64,000 nucleotides of DNA, taken from contig CAKJVC010000142.1 of the NCBI GenBank assembly GCA_918026815.1, positions 62,001-126,000 on the forward strand, read 5' to 3'. The translations under genes were made by a program, and so were the position numbers. Under the pieces are notes generated by a model. That model did no database searches. It was not told the origin of the DNA and was given only the letters and a program-made list of their open reading frames with translations. Source of the DNA: Chalara sp. BL73 (taxonomy: Eukaryota; Ascomycota; Leotiomycetes; Helotiales). Below, one piece after another: positions 33,831 through 44,732 of this stretch; the stretch's first letter is position 1; each line of letters opens with the position of its first letter.

Positions 33831-34145
33831 GAGTAATTACAATGTGATTTCAACGTTCGCCAAGTTTGTGCCTGTTCGTTGGAAGCTGTTGCCTGAGGAT
33901 AAATAGACAGACCCGGCCTCTCCCTATCGTCACCTCTAGTATCTCGCGCAGCTTTGAAAACCCTGCGGTCATCTCTCCCCGCCTCGAAAGCATTCCTCGT
34001 CGATGTAATGACGCGCCTGTTATTTACTTCCTTATAAGGCTTTAAAGTTGTGGGTACGAGTCTTTTATCCTCGTGCAGTATTGGGATTGATGTCTCTTTC
34101 ACCACAGAAGCGCAACTGAGCAATGAATCATCGCAGTGTATATCC

Positions 34146-34595
34146 TTAATGAGGGTTCATGGCTAACACTCCGCTACGGTCTAGAACCCAATATCTCGAA
34201 CTCGTCGACCTCGTCTGCAGAAACACAACAGGAAATGGCCGTCCCGGAGAAAGGATCAATATCAATACCTGCGAGGACGCTAGGGCTTGTGATGTCGGGG
34301 TGGTGTCACCACGCTCTGTGATATGTGCGAAATTGTCGATCTTCCGTCTGGGCAGTGGGGTCGGTGGAGTGGGAGTGCACTGCGTTCTCCATATTGTTTC
34401 TCTGCGCGTCGAAGATTTGTGGCCATAAAGGGGTTGGATGTGGGCATTCTTGGGAAGCGCGGAATTGACTTCTGTGAGTTGGAATGGAGTACCCTGTCTC
34501 ACGCTTGAACGCTTCGGTGCGGTCGCCGCAGGCGCTGGCGGGCGAGTTATCGGGATGGAATTGCCTTTGTTACAAGGGGGTATGAGTTCGGTCAT
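34146..34595 (-). CDS. Doubtful hypothetical protein in a GC-richer block
   Basis: The minus frame from the first ATG (34595) reads Pro/Thr/Arg-rich sequence to a stop at 34146. A CAG|GTATTG donor and a TTTCTGCAG acceptor inside it (about 34221-34270) would remove a 51-bp intron in frame. Upstream of the ATG the frame continues as AHFSFEEIERI, and helical sequence (RRKHRLVILAYLAT) lies upstream in another frame, so a 5' exon is possible but its splice could not be settled. Other frames are open in this block as well. Confidence 0.3.
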   Translation of the reverse strand: MTELIPPCNKGNSIPITRPPAPAATAPKRSSVRQGTPFQLTEVNSALPKNAHIQPLYGHKSSTRRETIWRTQCTPTPPTPLPRRKIDNFAHITERGDTTPTSQALASSQVLILILSPGRPFPVVFLQTRSTSSRYWVLDRSGVLAMNPH

Positions 34596-34899
34596 TATCC
34601 GTTCGATTTCTTCAAAGGAAAAGTGAGCCAACTTCTCTCAGCTACTCTGGATCAAGGCTTCCAGAGCATACCTGTTGCGAGATATGCCAGAATTACCAAG
34701 CGATGCTTACGACGGAGCCACTCGACACCGCCAACATCATCGATGTCCGTACTGACTTTTCCACTCCCTCGACTACCTGATGAACCGCGACAGAGCGCCT
34801 GGTCCTGCAAGTCCACCTTCTGGCTGCCTATGCGAGACGGCTGTGCACCGCGTAGACGTACAGACACACACACATATATAAGTAGGACGTCGTGAGCTG

Positions 34900-35622
34900 G
34901 CGAGGAGTGCAGAGTTGAAATGGTACTACATCGGGCAACAAGCAGGTAGACTTCTCAGACGAAACATACTTTCGTCTTGTTCGCGAGATGGTTACGTATA
35001 TTAGCGGAATCAACTCGTAACAGGCACGTTCCAAGCAACCTCCTTCACTAGCCTATGATCGAGCCCTCGAGCCCTCAAGCCCATCTCGTTGTAGACCACT
35101 CCAGTTTATTTTGCGCATCAAGCAACAAATTGTAAGCCTCGGGGTGATACTCACTTTGTAATAGTAGTGAATCAGTTATGTTTGTGTAGGAGCTTCAACC
35201 GATAGTAAGATGACTTCTGTTTTGCACACGGTGCAGCCTTATGAATTATATGTGCTCTATATCGGATATCACAATAAAATAATATGCGTAATTGCCCTAC
35301 AATTGCCTAAACTATGACGGCTATGGGAAATGCTTGGAGAGGTGTATGCTGTTGTCCGAATCAGAGAACCATTAATCTCTTGACTTACTACTAGATCTAC
35401 GTTTATTGAGCAACCATCTCTCCGATCCTAACCGTATTGGATACTGTTAAGAGCCTGATAGGCGTCATGAACATCGTGATTATAATTTCTGCTTTTGAAG
35501 AACCTGGGTTTAAGATCGAAAATTCAAGTTTCAAGTTGCAGTTTGTATATAGAAACCGGCACACTGCCGTTAATTGCATCTTTTCAACATTCTACTAAAA
35601 TTTCATCTCTATCTATTTAGTA
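34900..35622. other. Intergenic region
   Basis: No coding evidence; holds the promoter of the second HIUase-homeodomain gene. Confidence 0.55.
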
Positions 35623-36696
35623 ATGGCAACAATTACTTGCCAGATTATTGATGCACAGGCAGGAAAACCTGCAGCCGGTATGCAGGTGTTACTTCGACCT
35701 TTGAAAGATAGCAGCAAAATGTTTTCCTCCTGCACCAACTTTAATGGGCAAGTGACGCGATGGAACTTGTGTAATAAACAATCACTTGCTCAATATCTGA
35801 AAGCCGAAATCGGAAACAACGACTCCGCTTGGCAAATTGGCTTTAATACTGGCCGATATTTTGGTCGAGCCAATACGTCCTGGCCGGTAATGGATGTGAA
35901 CTTTTATTTATGGTTAGGTGAAAGCTTCCACATAAGCATTTTAATGGGGAAGTCTGACTATCGTGTTTTACGGACACTGAGACCTGCTTCTGCACCGGAA
36001 AGACCATCAAAAATTGTATTATCTGTAGCCAGAGAAAGTCAGATCCGAACCTTTAATAGGGCTGTCAACCGAAACTTTACTGAGGATCAGGTTAAATATT
36101 TAAGGGGGCAATTCACTAACGATATGAAGCCAAGTATAGACGTGCAAAAATTAATAGCACAGCAATTAGAAGTAGAGTTGCTGCAAGTTGAAATATGGTT
36201 TGCAAATCAACGCCTGGGGCACGAAAGGTTTAATGTGCAAAACTTGGAGGTAATGATCTTCTGCGAGTCACTATTCCCATAGAACTCTGAACTAAATTTC
36301 GTATAGCTTGCTCCGTCACAGGTATTTTACAAGAAATTACCAGCAGTGCCCATAGAGCAGGACGACTTATTGCCGGAACCATTACGGCCAAAGAGAGCCT
36401 CCAAAAACATGCCTAATCTACGAGAAGAACGTAGAGCTTCCAGCCAGCCTCAAGAATATAATCCGATTGATTCAGACTCGGCTTCATTATTGAACCAAGA
36501 TTCATTGCAGTCAAACACTGTAATAAAAACTATCATTCACCAGGCGAGAATTGGATCTAAGCGCTCAACACTGAATGCCAGCGAACAACTACCACTTGAT
36601 ATTATTGAAAGCCGTCAAGAGCGTGGAGCTAGGGAACACAGGAAGAACTCCTTAAGAAGGTCGCTCCGAATTGCTCAATTGCATCCAGGTAATTGA
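35623..36696 (+). CDS. Transthyretin/HIU hydrolase-like domain fused to a homeodomain (paralog B)
   Basis: Exons 35623-36249 and 36322-36696 join in phase 0 across a 72-bp intron, giving 333 residues. The intron phase and position match paralog A at 26720, and the two align almost gap-free over residues 1-120. Transthyretin-like motifs: MATITCQIIDAQAGKPAAGM, NGQVTRWN, WQIGFNTGRYF, SWPVMDVNFYL, SFHISILMG. The catalytic His is Q7, H103 is kept, and YRGS is reduced to YRV. The homeodomain (about 149-201) is better preserved than in A: FTEDQVKYLRGQF opens helix 1 and IWFANQRLGHER is the recognition helix (W192, F193, N195, R197). The C-terminal exon keeps LPAVPIEQDDLLPEPL, as in A (LPTVPMEQ), and ends in a basic stretch. 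Probably a DNA-binding regulator. Confidence 0.8.
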
Positions 36697-36775
36697 GCTG
36701 TGATCTTGTTTCTGATTTTCATTCCTGTATAGCCGGATTGTTTCTAATGTAACAAAGCTGTAGTATAAAGCTGAA

Positions 36776-36800
36776 GTCCATCCCTGCGTGCCGGAACAAT
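36776..36800 (+). mobile_element. Degenerate TIR fragment
   Basis: GTCCATCCCTGCGTGCCGGAA is a worn version of the terminal repeat found at 33697 and 36931. It is followed by the TTAAAT-CCACCAC-TAAATATA segment shared with 20641-20690. Confidence 0.5.
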
Positions 36801-36928
36801 TTCATGGTTTAGGGATTTTAAATTTCCACCACGTAAATATATAAAGTTATAATCAGCTTGGTATTGTTATTTAACTATTTCTCTATAAAGGCTCGACTTG
36901 TAGTCAGAAAAATACTATAGTTTGGCTA

Positions 36929-39163
36929 TAACGTCTATCCCTGTGCTGTGTGCCGAAAAAAAAAAGTTAGGTAAGTTAAGTTACTTTGACTCGAAGTATT
37001 TTAAAATCTGTGCACATCTTAATATCTCCTATAATTTGTTATAAGTTATGTTCCGTAGCCACTCCTAGACATCCTAAACCCCTTTTACTAGAAAATCGCA
37101 TTTATATCATCGCTTTCACGCTTGATTTTCAAAAGGTCGTAATTTTTAGCATATTAGTGTTTACTACAGGCTCCACTAACGAGTTTATAGTCTCCCCAAT
37201 ACTTCTAAAGAGTCTTATCCGAAGTCTAAAGCTTTACCACTAACTTATGCAAGAAATCGTTATTAGCCTGTAGCGAGCCAGATTCAGTAAAGTTGCTATG
37301 CAGATCAGGGCCTCGGCTGGCAATTCACTTACAAAGCCTTAGGCATAAAGTCAAACTGTGGCTAAGTAGTGCGTGTTGCGCCACATCCAGCTTAGTAATA
37401 ACTTTTAATGTTGGCGTAAATTAGTTCAAGCACGAAATTCGCAAACAAATCTTTAAACGAAAAAAAGACCCAAAATTTTTGTGACGGCATACTCGTAATA
37501 TACTTAGTACTTTCTCGAACTATAGCTAATCGCAAAATATACACTCGAGTATACTTTTGCGTAGTTAATGAACTTGATCATGTGCCACTCTACAACTGCG
37601 CCGTTCTTGGCACTAGCAAGCCGCCACGACGCAGTATAAATACTACCATTCTGCCCACCAAAGTATTATTTCTCTCATCATGCTTTTCTCCCCTTTTCAA
37701 CACTTTTCATCTAAAAATCCCCCTTCGGCATTTGGTAAGTCGATATCGTTAAGTTTGTCTGCATCGTCAGTTCCTTTCCACCTTTCTTACAAACGCTTAA
37801 TTCCAATCTTCAGTGGCAAATTTCAATCGCTAACCACTACTACGCCTGTTGTAACTTTGCTAACCGTACCGTAGAAGAGAAATCACCTGATATCTCGAAA
37901 TTGATCATCCGCGGTAGATCTGGTACATTAATACCGACGATGTCAGCTGACACAAAAACTCGAGATCGCCCACCGCCTACAGTTACTTTTCTAAACCTCC
38001 CTACCGAACTCCAAATCGAGATCTGGAAGTACTCTCTTCCTGGTCCTCGAATAATTCAATTACGTTATTTGAATAGTTCTTTCTCCTTTCGTGGCGCTCG
38101 TCCTCCACCAGCACTTCACACTTGCCGAACTTCTCGAGAAGTTGCTCGCTCTGTTTTCGAGCCCGCTTTTACTCGCAGCGATCAGCAAGCACCAATATAC
38201 ATTGATTTCGCTCACGATACTCTTTATCTCGCTACCGACCTCGAAATATGCAAACGTACAGCTGGCTTATACCCTGATTTCAAGGAAAAGATCCAGTCTT
38301 TAGCGGTTGAAATTTCCTCGGATAACGACCTCCAGAGCGCAGTTATCGAAATTAGCCTTTCAAAGCTCAACAATCTTAAAGAAATCATATCTATCGTTAA
38401 ACACGAAAAAAGGTCACTTCAGTTCGAGCATGCAGATCGTGTTAGGTTTTCTAAGCCAGAAGTCATAGAGCGTTATCGGAGATGGAAAGGCTGGATGGAG
38501 CACATGGATCTTTTCAAGGGGTGCGTAGTACAAGTTGTGGAAGCTAAGATAATCACGCCTTCTGCTCTTGGCCCCTCTGCAAGCCAGTAAAGCACGGCGT
38601 AAGGCATCAAAGGATTGGGCTTCTCATATTCCTGATTGGAATCTTTGGTATGGCTGTTATAGTGTCTCAGTTATTGTAGGCAACCTTATAAGGTATTAAA
38701 CTCGCTCCTTAGAGCCTCGAACTCCCAAGAATATAGACTCGAAAGCGGCTTGTATTGTATCTTGATAGAGGAAATTTGATGGTCGATCATGTCTATGCCT
38801 GACGCCGATGTCATCCGGACCTCCCTACAGGGATCTATAACCCCGTGAAATAAAATCATTGAATTATTGACGTGTGAAACCGATTTCGAATTTCACTGTA
38901 ATTATCCAGTAGTAGAGCTATGATAAAGGAGCTCTATTACGCTATAAAAGGAGACTCTTTACAAATCAGGCGTGAAAGCGATGACGAGAATATAATTTTC
39001 TAAGTGGGAGAGGTTCAGGGTATCCAGGAGTGGCTACGGAATATAACTTATTAAAATTTATAAGAGATATTAAAGTGTGCACAGATTTTGAGATACTTCA
39101 AGTCAAAGTATCTATAATTTTTTTCGGCACGCCGGTTTTTTCGGCACGCAGGGATAGACGTTA
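36929..39163. mobile_element. 2.2-kb long-TIR element carrying a 2EXR gene
   Basis: The ends are TA|ACGTCTATCCCTG at 36931 and its inverse CAGGGATAGACGT|TA at 39161, followed inward by long inverted homology. CTTTGACTcGAAGTATtTtA, AAATCTGTGCACA and TTCCGTAGCCACTCCT are present on both sides, about 180 bp in all. The flanking TA dinucleotides (36929-36930, 39162-39163) fit a Tc1/mariner-type target duplication. There is no transposase; the only gene inside is the 2EXR-domain ORF. It shares its terminal signature with the 250-bp MITEs at 6938 and 7499. Confidence 0.82.
37940..38590 (+). CDS. 2EXR domain protein
   Basis: From ATG 37940 the protein has 216 residues. It opens with the fungal 2EXR signature VTFLNLPTELQIEIWKYSLP, then GPRIIQLRY, followed by ALHTCRTSREVARSVFEPAF and IYIDFAHDTLYLATD. 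This F-box-like fungal family is widely expanded and functionally obscure. The gene is the sole cargo of the surrounding TIR element. The frame is intact, so capture was recent or the gene is still selected. Confidence 0.82.
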   Translation: MSADTKTRDRPPPTVTFLNLPTELQIEIWKYSLPGPRIIQLRYLNSSFSFRGARPPPALHTCRTSREVARSVFEPAFTRSDQQAPIYIDFAHDTLYLATDLEICKRTAGLYPDFKEKIQSLAVEISSDNDLQSAVIEISLSKLNNLKEIISIVKHEKRSLQFEHADRVRFSKPEVIERYRRWKGWMEHMDLFKGCVVQVVEAKIITPSALGPSASQ

Positions 39164-39462
39164 GTGATGTATTGATATCAAAAGTATGCTCGTCAGTCTA
39201 GCAGGAAAACTCAAGCTTACCCTTCTCCATAGAGCTCTAGCTTTTCCTTATATCCCCTAACGATGCTTAACAGCGCTGTATCCTTGACCTACTGAGCCAC
39301 CGAGCTCTACTCTAGAGGTCGGCCCCCCCTAGCTTACAGCCTGTACCGACCTAGGCCGACCTGTGCTTGCTGTAAACCATCCCTAACCGACTCTAGCTGT
39401 TACACTCGCCTCGTAGGGATGTCATTATTGCATCTCCCAAAGAAATCTATTTACCAGAATGC
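39164..39462. other. GC-richer intergenic stretch with a Pol III A-box-like sequence
   Basis: On the minus strand, TGGCTCAGTAGG (39299-39288) matches the tRNA A-box consensus exactly, but no B-box (GGTTCRANNCC) was found downstream. A tRNA or SINE is not supported. GTCGGCCTAGGTCGG-like duplications lie at 39320-39365. Confidence 0.4.
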
Positions 39463-42400
39463 TCAATTCGGTCTCCGGCTTTTAAATTTTGGACTTTTAC
39501 ATGAAGAAATTTCCAACATCACCTTCCGCTTGATACGGCCGCACGATTTCGAAGCGCTAGCTTCTTGGCCGCTTGTGTCCTCTAAACCATCATCACTGAT
39601 ACTGACATCCGTCCAATCATTTGCATCATCTTCACTTTGATTTTCCAAATCAAGTGCGAGCTCAGCAAAATCTTCCCTAAACTCGCGTTCTTCCTCGATT
39701 TCGTCATCGACATGGCCGAGTTTCGAATGTCGCAATCCATGACTACGCGTGAAGCCCTTCAACTTGAGGCCATGGATATCAAAGAAATGGATCTGCAACT
39801 CGAAGTAGTTTGCAAACAAGTCGTTTGTGCACGACGGAACCGGACACTTTATAGGATCTCGATCGCGATAAGCTTTCTGGTGAACGTCCATATGCCGGTT
39901 GAATATCCCTCTGTTCGTAAATTGGGTGAATTGCTTCGAGAATAAACTCTGGGTATTCAAACAGAAAGGGCACTGGAGACCGGCTGTAAACATGTGATAA
40001 GACTGCCCGAGGTTAAGATTACGACGAGGAGCTTTGGCATGAATTTCGCAATGGTCTTCCCAATTGAACTCGTCTGTGAACCAGCCACACTCGGGATGCT
40101 CGAAACAGAATTTTGGCTCAAAGGGGCCTTGCTTCAGAGTGACACTATGTGACTCCCACAGATGCCGTTTGAGGTCTTCCTCGGAAGCGCACTGAAGATT
40201 ACATTTGTCCCAAAGGCATTGAGACTGATGTTTCATTAGATGTCGTTTTAGGTGTGTTGATATTGACTTCCGTGATTGAACTGCCTGACCAGATTTGCTG
40301 TTAAGTCCTGCCTTCCTTCTTACATCGTTCAGTCGCTTCGACTCTTTAGCTCTAAGTTGTCGCCGCTGTTCAACATCAGATATGTTATTAGCGAAGTCGT
40401 CTGGAAGATAGACACATTTTTGTACAAATTCGTTTCGACAAGTTCCCCACTTGCAGCGCTCAGGACAAGATGACTGGAAATCTGATTCTATCTTTTTTTT
40501 ATGCGTTTGTCTAAAGCAGTCGTGTATATGTCCTGGACGTTGGCTGCTGGAAAGTTCATCCATAAACTGTTCACAAATTGGACAGCAGCCATCGACTGGG
40601 GATTCTCCTGGGTAGTAATTAATACACTCTTCTGGCATGCAAAGCTTCTGAAGGGCCTGGATGATAGAGGCATTGGGGAGAGCATCGTAATGGGGTTCTT
40701 GTGTCCAGAATCCGGCAGCAATTGCGAAACGGTCAGGATAGTGACTTGATGATATGAATTCTAGAAGTGGGCTCTCAGACGTTGTCTTCGCTTTATCAGT
40801 TAAGATTCCGTTTTCTCCATCCTCAATCATTTTTCGAATCTTGTTGGAATCAGCAAGCTCGAATGAGATATCTCGATGTTGGATACGAGCTTTCTGATAC
40901 AACTTGGCGAAGAGGCGCTTTCGTTTCCAAATTGTGTTATTATGCTGCTGACGAAGTTGGAGGCTGTCACCTTCGGCCAAGCGTTTTCCCTCAAGAATTC
41001 TAAGATCAGTATCAAGTTGAACAAGATCCGGATGTTCCAAAACAGCTGTATTCTCCAAAAAAGGAAGGCTGGTAGGGGCGTTTGGATTCAAGTTTAGTCT
41101 CATGCTTCGTAGCATCCGAATATGATCCTGGCGTAAAGATTCGTGATTTATGATTCCTTGGACGTCGATGGCAGATATATTTGATATATAGCTCTCACCC
41201 ATCACTTTCACAGCATGACCAAGAAGCTGTGAGTATTGATTCGGGCTAACTTCAGCGTTGCCTAACCACATAAATATTTAGTCGTATTGGAGTCGAGAGC
41301 AACTTACCGTCGATAGCATTTGCAGTTCCTCGGCGTAAATTATACATTCTCAGAGTTTCTCGAAAGCCCAGCCGTATGCCCAATTCTGCGACATCTCTTG
41401 ACGCTTCGTTGTAATTATATGCAAGTTCTGGATCGATTGAATTATCTTTCTTGCAGTGTCGGAATACAAGCATATCTAGCTTCGTTTTTTTGAATCTAAA
41501 ATGAAGGCCTTCATTATTGCCCAGTGACTTAAGATATGTCAATTCGCCTGGCTTGCTCAGATCGACAAATATGTCATCGGCAAATGCGAGACCAAGGAAA
41601 TGGCTGACAGGGCATCTTCCACGACATATGCGATCTTCACGAAGCGCCACCCACTTGTATTCTTCATGGTCATCACCTCCCTGATCTCGATTGCCTTTCT
41701 CATAACGGAACCTAACCTTCAGAATGAGCTCAAGTGAATTTCCTGGCCCGGTTGGGAGGCCGATAAGTTCAAAATCCTAAATATTTACGTTCAGTAAATT
41801 GTTGCCTGGCGATTTTTCGGATGTACCTTATAACGCATTGCCTCATTGCTTCCTCGATATGCAGAAGATTCAATGATAGTTCCAGGTCTAGCTCCAGTAT
41901 ATATTATCAAAAGCAGCATAAAACTAAGCTGAACTCTGTATCGGGGATGGCGAAACTCATGAGTATCATAACACCATAAGTATGTTAACAGCCAACCTAT
42001 ATCTAAAGCATCCGCCAATACTTTTTCGCGGCGTATTTTAGCAAGACCTCTTTCCCTAAGTTCAGTTTTAATGAACTAATGGTTCAGCATCAATACCTCT
42101 ATGTGGAATGATGTACAAGATACTCACGGAAAGTACGTCTGTTCCTATAGGTGGCGGAATGAGATTGTCCGTTGTTCTAAAGTACATAGTGCGAAAGGAA
42201 TACCATGTGTTTTTTAACGTTTTTAATGTTATACGTTCTGTTAGTAGGCCAACCGATCCTTTGAAAACCCATTCCATGAAGTGCTTTAATCGCCCAGGAG
42301 AAGGAATGGGTTCGCCACGCTGCAAACAAGGTCCGTCATAGTGCCTATAGTGAAGAAATCTATTACATTATTAATAAAGAGAAAATTGTCAAGAGCTTTG

Positions 42401-42578
42401 CTTACTCTTTCCACAGCAGTTGTGCTCGAATATACTTTTTGCTTGTTGGTAGAACAACTGGCGGGTGGTGTAGAGATTGTGAATATCTAGCTTCAATCTC
42501 CTCTCCTTCTTTTTCTGAGATGGGAGTCACATCTCGACGGCCACGTCTGGGAGCTTCAATGTAAGTGATAGATGACAT
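39463..42578 (-). CDS. DUF3435 tyrosine recombinase-like protein with C2H2 zinc fingers
   Basis: Five exons, 42578-42406, 42344-42128, 42075-41827, 41776-41308 and 41261-39463, join with consistent phases (introns 46-61 bp), giving 968 residues. Residues 130-400 match the fungal DUF3435 integrase domain, the family that includes Starship captains: YRVQLSFMLLLIIYTGARPG, SSAYRGSNEAMRYK, CPVSHFLGLAFADD, MYNLRRGTANAID and QYSQLLGHAVKVMGESYIS. A tyrosine-recombinase tetrad can be read: R193, Y358xxR361, H385 and nucleophile candidate Y394. The C-terminal half carries several Cys/His pairs (CCPICEQFMDELSSSQRPGH; CLWDKCNLQC...H...H; CPVPSCTNDLF...H...H). The tail is acidic. Many DUF3435-C2H2 proteins are thought to be non-captain relatives, so mobilising activity is unproven. 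Confidence 0.85.
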
Positions 42579-44732
42579 CGGGCAAGATAGAAAGGAAAGC
42601 AATTGAAGTGAAAAGAAAAGTTGGAGAGTTTATTAAGAATGTTATGAAGTGGGGTCGAAAGCCAACGCTTTGGGTCAAGCTGTAATCTGTCAAAAGCAGC
42701 GTTGTGGCCCTAAGGATTGTAGAACTCAAAATGGCGGGTTGTGAAAGATAATCTTAGAAATGGGAATTAGAATCGAACATATGATTTCCTAAATTTTATT
42801 TTTTCATATTCAAGAAGAAAACATCATAGAATTAGGATACAGTTTCGAGACAATATATTGGCGGTTAATCTTAAAATATTACTTTATTTAGAGATCATTG
42901 GTCCCAGTATGGAACTGTATATATTTTATTTTTCATGATTTTCTCTATCCGCTGAATAACAGCCCAGTATTTTAACCTTAGTCTTGTAATCTGCTCATTT
43001 ATCCATATTAGTAATTCTTGGTACTTAGTCTGCTTTTTTTCTAGTATTTTCTTGAACGCAATTAATGCAAGCCTGCATTGCCAGTAAGTAAAAAATAATG
43101 TTTACAGTAGTGTGTATATACATACCATTCTACTTGGGATTTCGCTATTGTACATTTGTATCCCTTTATTCTCTTTCTTTTAATAAGCGCGAACGCTAGC
43201 TCTACAAGATCTCTTACTGTTTTTATTAACAGTTTTGTCGAAAAAAATGAGCGAGAAGGGAAAAGGCGGGCGTAAGTCCACATTTTTGTGGCCGTTTCAA
43301 TAAAAGCTGAATGCAGGTTGTGAAAGACGATTGACAGGGAGTTGTGGCAGGTATCGTAAAACATAGCGTGCGATTGCAGTTTGAATGAGTCTGTTCAGTG
43401 TCAGTTCTGTGTGTAACAAAAGCCGGAAGCCAGATATCTCAAAGTTATATAAGAAAAAAGAAATAAAAATAAAAAGTAAAATAAAACTATCCGTAGTTTC
43501 AAAAAACGTTAATAACCTTGAGAGGAGTAAGCTCATTTCTGTAAGCAGCACTATAACTACAGCAACAATTGTAAAAGCTTTTTTCAGAAATTAGAATCAA
43601 CAGGTAATAAACAGCAATTTTGGGGAAGAAAAATTTAAATCTAAAATCGAGTATTTAAAAAGATGTTTTGATAAACGAAATACAATTTTCAAAATATAAT
43701 CACTTCTACCGATCTGAGGCTGTGGTCACCCCGGACTGACTAGATAGCCCAGTTCTCCTCAGTCTATGGTCGTATGTAGTATGCGACCGTCTTACTTTAA
43801 TACATGTACAGTATATACACTGAGCAGATAACAAGAAAAATAGTATTTAAAGCAGCCTTTGTTCAAGCCACCAAAACGCATATTTCACATATTTCTCAAC
43901 CAGCAGTTGTTTAATAGCCAAAGTTTCACATTATCCGATAAGTCTTTAACAAGAATCGGTTGGAAAAAAAAAGCCCTTTTCATCTTGCTAGGATGTTTCA
44001 GCATGTAGTGAGGGATGCCAAGACCCAACGCTCTTGTCCACCATCGAGGACAGTCCTTCTAATAAGGGATATCACGACCAGAGGATATCCAAAAAGGAAA
44101 ACCGCCGCCGCCGTCGATGTTTATTATTTAATGCAAAATAAGCATCCCAATCATCACCACAAGGTCGTATTGGTAGGGGTCAGGATGGTGCGCATAATAA
44201 TACCCCGGAGTGTGTACACACGCTTCTATCCTTGAGATGATGAGATCCAAAAAAACACTATATCCTGACGGGCTTCGGCTCGGTGGAGTCATGTGTACCC
44301 TGAGGTAACTCTGAGAGGGGAGTACGATGGCTTGTGGAATTCTTTTGCTCTTTTTTCGCTCTTTTTTCCCCTCTGTAAACCCCGGACCCCACTAAAGTGA
44401 CAGGCGAGCGACTGGTCATTTGCACCAGCGTGCCTGCCACTTTAGCTGAGAGCTTTTTAGTACAATTTATATACCCATAATTTAGCACATCCAGGTAATT
44501 AGTTCTCCACGTGATCTTATGTCCGGAAACAACACCGAGGGATCACGTAACCACAATAAAAGTATACAGAAGTGCATACATTAGCGGTCGGAATCCGATT
44601 GTTGGGATCCCTCTCACGTAGTAAAATGCGTAATAGCTATTAGCTACACTTTTGCAGTCGTGATACAGTTCTTAATGATTTTTGGTACCAAGTTTCAAGC
44701 TGTGGTTCTATAAACTAAGTGTAATATGATGA
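42579..44732. other. AT-rich gene-free region
   Basis: Only low-complexity ORFs (e.g. 43385-43594, 43297-43551). It contains a copy of a short repeat (43711-43779, ending CCCAGTTCTCCTCAGTCTAT) and an imperfect hairpin at about 44391-44450. Confidence 0.55.
43711..43779 (+). repeat. Short dispersed repeat, copy 1
   Basis: GATCTGAGGCT, then a variable stretch, then GATAGCCCAGTTCTCCTCAG and TCTATGGTCGTATGTA. Near-identical copies lie at 48781-48848 and, more worn, at 58280-58344. Confidence 0.7.

Noticed and set aside
33767..34123. 118-codon minus-strand ORF
   Set aside because: It overlaps the truncated TIR element and continues into sequence with several frames open; no splice link to the 34146 frame could be shown.
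34159..34895. Plus-strand ORFs in the GC-richer block
   Set aside because: Base composition opens all frames here. The minus frame had slightly better splice signals, and even that is weak.
39240..39310. Possible tRNA or SINE on the minus strand
   Set aside because: Only an A-box matches; no B-box, no cloverleaf and no poly-A or Pol III terminator pattern were found.
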